A stretch of DNA of 8,162 bases from Deltaproteobacteria bacterium UBA5329 (GTDB lineage: Bacteria; Desulfobacterota; Syntrophorhabdia; Syntrophorhabdales; Syntrophorhabdaceae): positions 1,590 to 9,751 of the forward strand of contig DHQV01000053.1 in the NCBI GenBank assembly GCA_002408185.1, given 5' to 3'. Under the pieces are notes generated by a model. It ran no database searches. It was not told where the DNA came from and saw nothing but the letters and a program-made list of their open reading frames with translations. Numbering within the stretch: the stretch's first letter is position 1; each line of letters opens with the position of its first letter. Shown piece after piece: positions 6,767 to 8,162 of the stretch. The position numbers and the translations under genes are program-made.

Positions 6767-7117
6767 ATGATTATCGAGTATCTACAGGCAGGTCCTTATG
6801 TGGAACATTTCCTTGAGGGAAGAGTTCTGCAGGTAGGGGACATCAGCATCGATCTCGCAGAAAGACAAGATGATTCCCAGGTAGTAATTGACATTACCAG
6901 GAATGGAAATGGCCTGGTCGAGGGGGTAAGCGGAAAGGACGGGTATGTAGCAAACATCCTTCTGCCGCCCAGGGAATATGAGGAGATCGAAACCGACGTC
7001 CTGGACATGAACGGTAACAACACAATAGAGAGGCGTGCGTTACCCTTAAGCACCGGGAAAGCCTGCATCAAACTGTGGCAGTTTAAACCCATAGAACCGA
7101 GTTCGGAAACTACATAA
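6767..7117 (+). CDS. Conserved-looking small phage protein of unknown function
   Basis: 116 residues, not recognised. The start is firm: GGAGGTG at 6755-6761 lies just before the ATG at 6767, after a gap of 12 bases from the fibre gene. The N-terminus MIIEYLQAGPYVEHFLEGRVLQVGDISIDLAERQ looks beta-rich. A middle GLVEGVSGKDGYVANILLPPREYEEIE contains a basic-acidic loop, and residues about 75-116 include NGNNTIERRALPLSTGKACIKLWQF and a short polar tail. No membrane segment or signal is seen. It sits between the fibre gene and the DGR-type variable protein with strong translation signals, so it is probably a virion or assembly protein of the distal tail, such as an adaptor or chaperone for the receptor-binding protein. 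That role is inferred from position only. Confidence 0.6.
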   Translation: MIIEYLQAGPYVEHFLEGRVLQVGDISIDLAERQDDSQVVIDITRNGNGLVEGVSGKDGYVANILLPPREYEEIETDVLDMNGNNTIERRALPLSTGKACIKLWQFKPIEPSSETT

Positions 7118-7129
7118 AGGAGGAATGTC

Positions 7130-8162
7130 ATGGTCATATTTACAAAGGATGCATTACGCGCATCAGTAGAAGCGGCGACAGGCGGCAAGGTGACAGTCTT
7201 ATATGACGACAAGGGATACCCGTCATATATGGTGATAATCCCAAAATTCAACGTCCAGGACATCGATGCAAGTCTCGGTACCGGAGTGCACCCGGCATTC
7301 ATTGTTAATGGCGTCGAGAAGAGTGAGATTTACATAGGCCAGTATCAGGCAATCGTGGCTGACGGAAGGGCCGTCTCGATGCCCGGCAAGGATCCTGCCA
7401 ACAGTTTGAACTTCGATCAGGCATTAGGCTATTGTTCAGCTAAGGGTCCCGGCTGGCATCTTATGACCAATGCAGAATGGGCGGCTATTGCCCTGTGGTG
7501 CTGGAAGAACGGTTTTCAACCCAGAGGGAACAATGACTATGGCCGCTCTATCGGAGCGACCTATGAAACAGGGAAACGACAGGACGGTGGTACTCCAGGC
7601 AATACGTCAGGCGCAGCCCGCATTCTTACCGGCTCAGGCCCCGCATCCTGGAGGCACGATAACACGTTTGCCGGGATCGCAGACCTGAACGGCAATGTGT
7701 GGGAATGGGTAGGCGGCATGAGGATAAACGGGGGAGAAATCCAGATATTACAGAACAATAATGCGGCGGACAATACCAAGAGCCAGGCTGCAGGCTCTGC
7801 TGAGTGGAAAGCCATACTTCAGGACGGTTCTCTGGTTGCGCCGGGAACGGCCAGTACCTTGAAATATGACGGGTCCGCAGCAAACGGTACAGGAACAACC
7901 AACGTGGACACAGCACTTGATTACCAGTCGGATGGAAATGGTTACACGGCGGCTAAATTTCAGGATTCAACTTACAATGATACTCGAATCACGGTTACAC
8001 CGGGACTTGCTTTGTTGAAATCCTTGGGTCTCTTTCCTGTAGGTGCTTCAGGCCTTGGGGATGATTATCTGTATGCGAACAACAACGGTGAGCGGTTGCC
8101 TTTTCGCGGTGGCTACTGGTCCAGTGGGTTGTACGCCGGTGTGTTCGCTCTGTATTTGAACA
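7130..8162 (+). CDS. DGR-type variable protein, FGE/C-type-lectin fold, truncated by window end
   Basis: 344 residues are visible and the frame is still open at the end. Such proteins are tail-tip receptor binders whose C-terminal end is diversified by a retroelement. Residues 1-about 85 are a beta-rich N-domain. From 86 the FGE-sulfatase / C-type-lectin pattern begins: KDPANSLNFDQALGYCSAKG with GWHLMTNAEWAAIALWCW (about 87-125), a glycine/asparagine linker with RGNNDYGR, and ADLNGNVWEWVGGMRI (184-199). A long segment (about 200-310) rich in N, T, S and G separates this from LPFRGGYW (323-330), the usual lead-in to the variable repeat. The positions of the FGE catalytic cysteines appear to be Ser332 and Gly337, so it is a binder rather than an enzyme. 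AAGGAGG at 7117-7123 fixes the ATG, 12 bases after the preceding stop. A non-DGR FGE-like tail protein is the main alternative. Confidence 0.85.
   Translation, partial: MVIFTKDALRASVEAATGGKVTVLYDDKGYPSYMVIIPKFNVQDIDASLGTGVHPAFIVNGVEKSEIYIGQYQAIVADGRAVSMPGKDPANSLNFDQALGYCSAKGPGWHLMTNAEWAAIALWCWKNGFQPRGNNDYGRSIGATYETGKRQDGGTPGNTSGAARILTGSGPASWRHDNTFAGIADLNGNVWEWVGGMRINGGEIQILQNNNAADNTKSQAAGSAEWKAILQDGSLVAPGTASTLKYDGSAANGTGTTNVDTALDYQSDGNGYTAAKFQDSTYNDTRITVTPGLALLKSLGLFPVGASGLGDDYLYANNNGERLPFRGGYWSSGLYAGVFALYLN
8096..8162 (+). other. Start of candidate DGR variable repeat (VR)
   Basis: From LPFRGG onward the sequence matches the usual VR layout (R-G-G-x-W-x-x-G-x-x-A-G-x-x-A-L-x-L-N). The residues at typical variable sites are Y329 (TAC), S331 (TCC), S332 (AGT), Y335 (TAC) and Y342 (TAT). 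All five codons end in a pyrimidine, as expected if the template has AAC or AAT there and adenines were mutated. L334 (TTG) is less clear. The end of the repeat and its initiation of mutagenic homing site are outside the window, as is any template copy. Confidence 0.65.

Noticed and set aside
6796..7302. A 168-codon open frame on the - strand across the small gene and the start of the DGR target
   Set aside because: It covers two well-supported + strand genes with their own ribosome binding sites, and its translation has no family resemblance.
7470..7688. A 72-codon + strand frame inside the DGR target gene
   Set aside because: It is out of frame with a gene that shows clear family motifs on both sides and has no translation signal of its own.
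7130..8162. An active formylglycine-generating enzyme or sulfatase activator
   Set aside because: The catalytic cysteine pair is not at the expected place after the RGG motif, and the tail-operon setting fits a binding protein.
1..8162. CRISPR array, tRNA, insertion sequence, integrase or attachment site
   Set aside because: No regular spaced repeats, cloverleaf, transposase motifs or long terminal repeats were seen; the window is almost fully occupied by tail genes.
1..8162. Reverse transcriptase, template repeat or Avd gene inside the window
   Set aside because: No frame carries a YxDD-type reverse transcriptase motif, and no near-copy of the stretch from 8096 was seen upstream, so these parts would have to lie downstream.

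Overview
The window is part of the structural (tail) module of a contractile-tailed bacteriophage or prophage. All convincing genes lie on the + strand and almost every base is coding. Gene order and protein families match the P2-type myovirus tail and baseplate set: tape measure (C-terminal end only), U, X, D, V, W, J and I, followed by a distal fibre / receptor-binding cassette. No host gene, tRNA, integrase or attachment site is visible, so the host cannot be fixed. The balanced base composition, strong AGGAGG-type ribosome binding sites and P2-like spike suggest a Gram-negative host. A delta-proteobacterium-like lineage is a guess from general resemblance, not something the sequence proves.

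Layout. Positions 1-5421 hold the tail tip and baseplate. They contain the end of the tape measure protein, the tail terminator gpU with an unusual lysine-rich tail, the LysM-like gpX, the hub gpD, the spike gpV with a C-terminal HxH tip, the wedge proteins gpW and gpJ, and a greatly enlarged gpI. These genes mostly overlap by 1-13 bases (one gap of 8 bases), which suggests translational coupling. Positions 5437-8162 hold a second block: a tail-collar-like protein, a coiled-coil tail fibre, a small unrecognised protein, and a large C-type-lectin/FGE-fold protein cut by the window end. Here the genes are separated by 12-16 bases and each has a near-perfect Shine-Dalgarno sequence. No promoter or terminator was found between the genes, so the whole block reads as one late transcript.

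Main find. The last gene (7130 to beyond 8162) has the hallmarks of the variable protein of a diversity-generating retroelement (DGR): an FGE/C-type-lectin fold, the LPFRGG lead-in, and a following stretch rich in Y and S at positions where DGR templates usually carry AAC/AAT. The rest of the variable repeat, and any accessory protein, template repeat and reverse transcriptase, would lie downstream of the window. The model is a phage whose baseplate ends in a receptor-binding protein that is hypermutated by reverse transcription. Secondary points of interest are a degenerate LDGSW repeat array in the gpI extension and two in-register A_AAA_AAG slippery heptamers in the gpU lysine tail.
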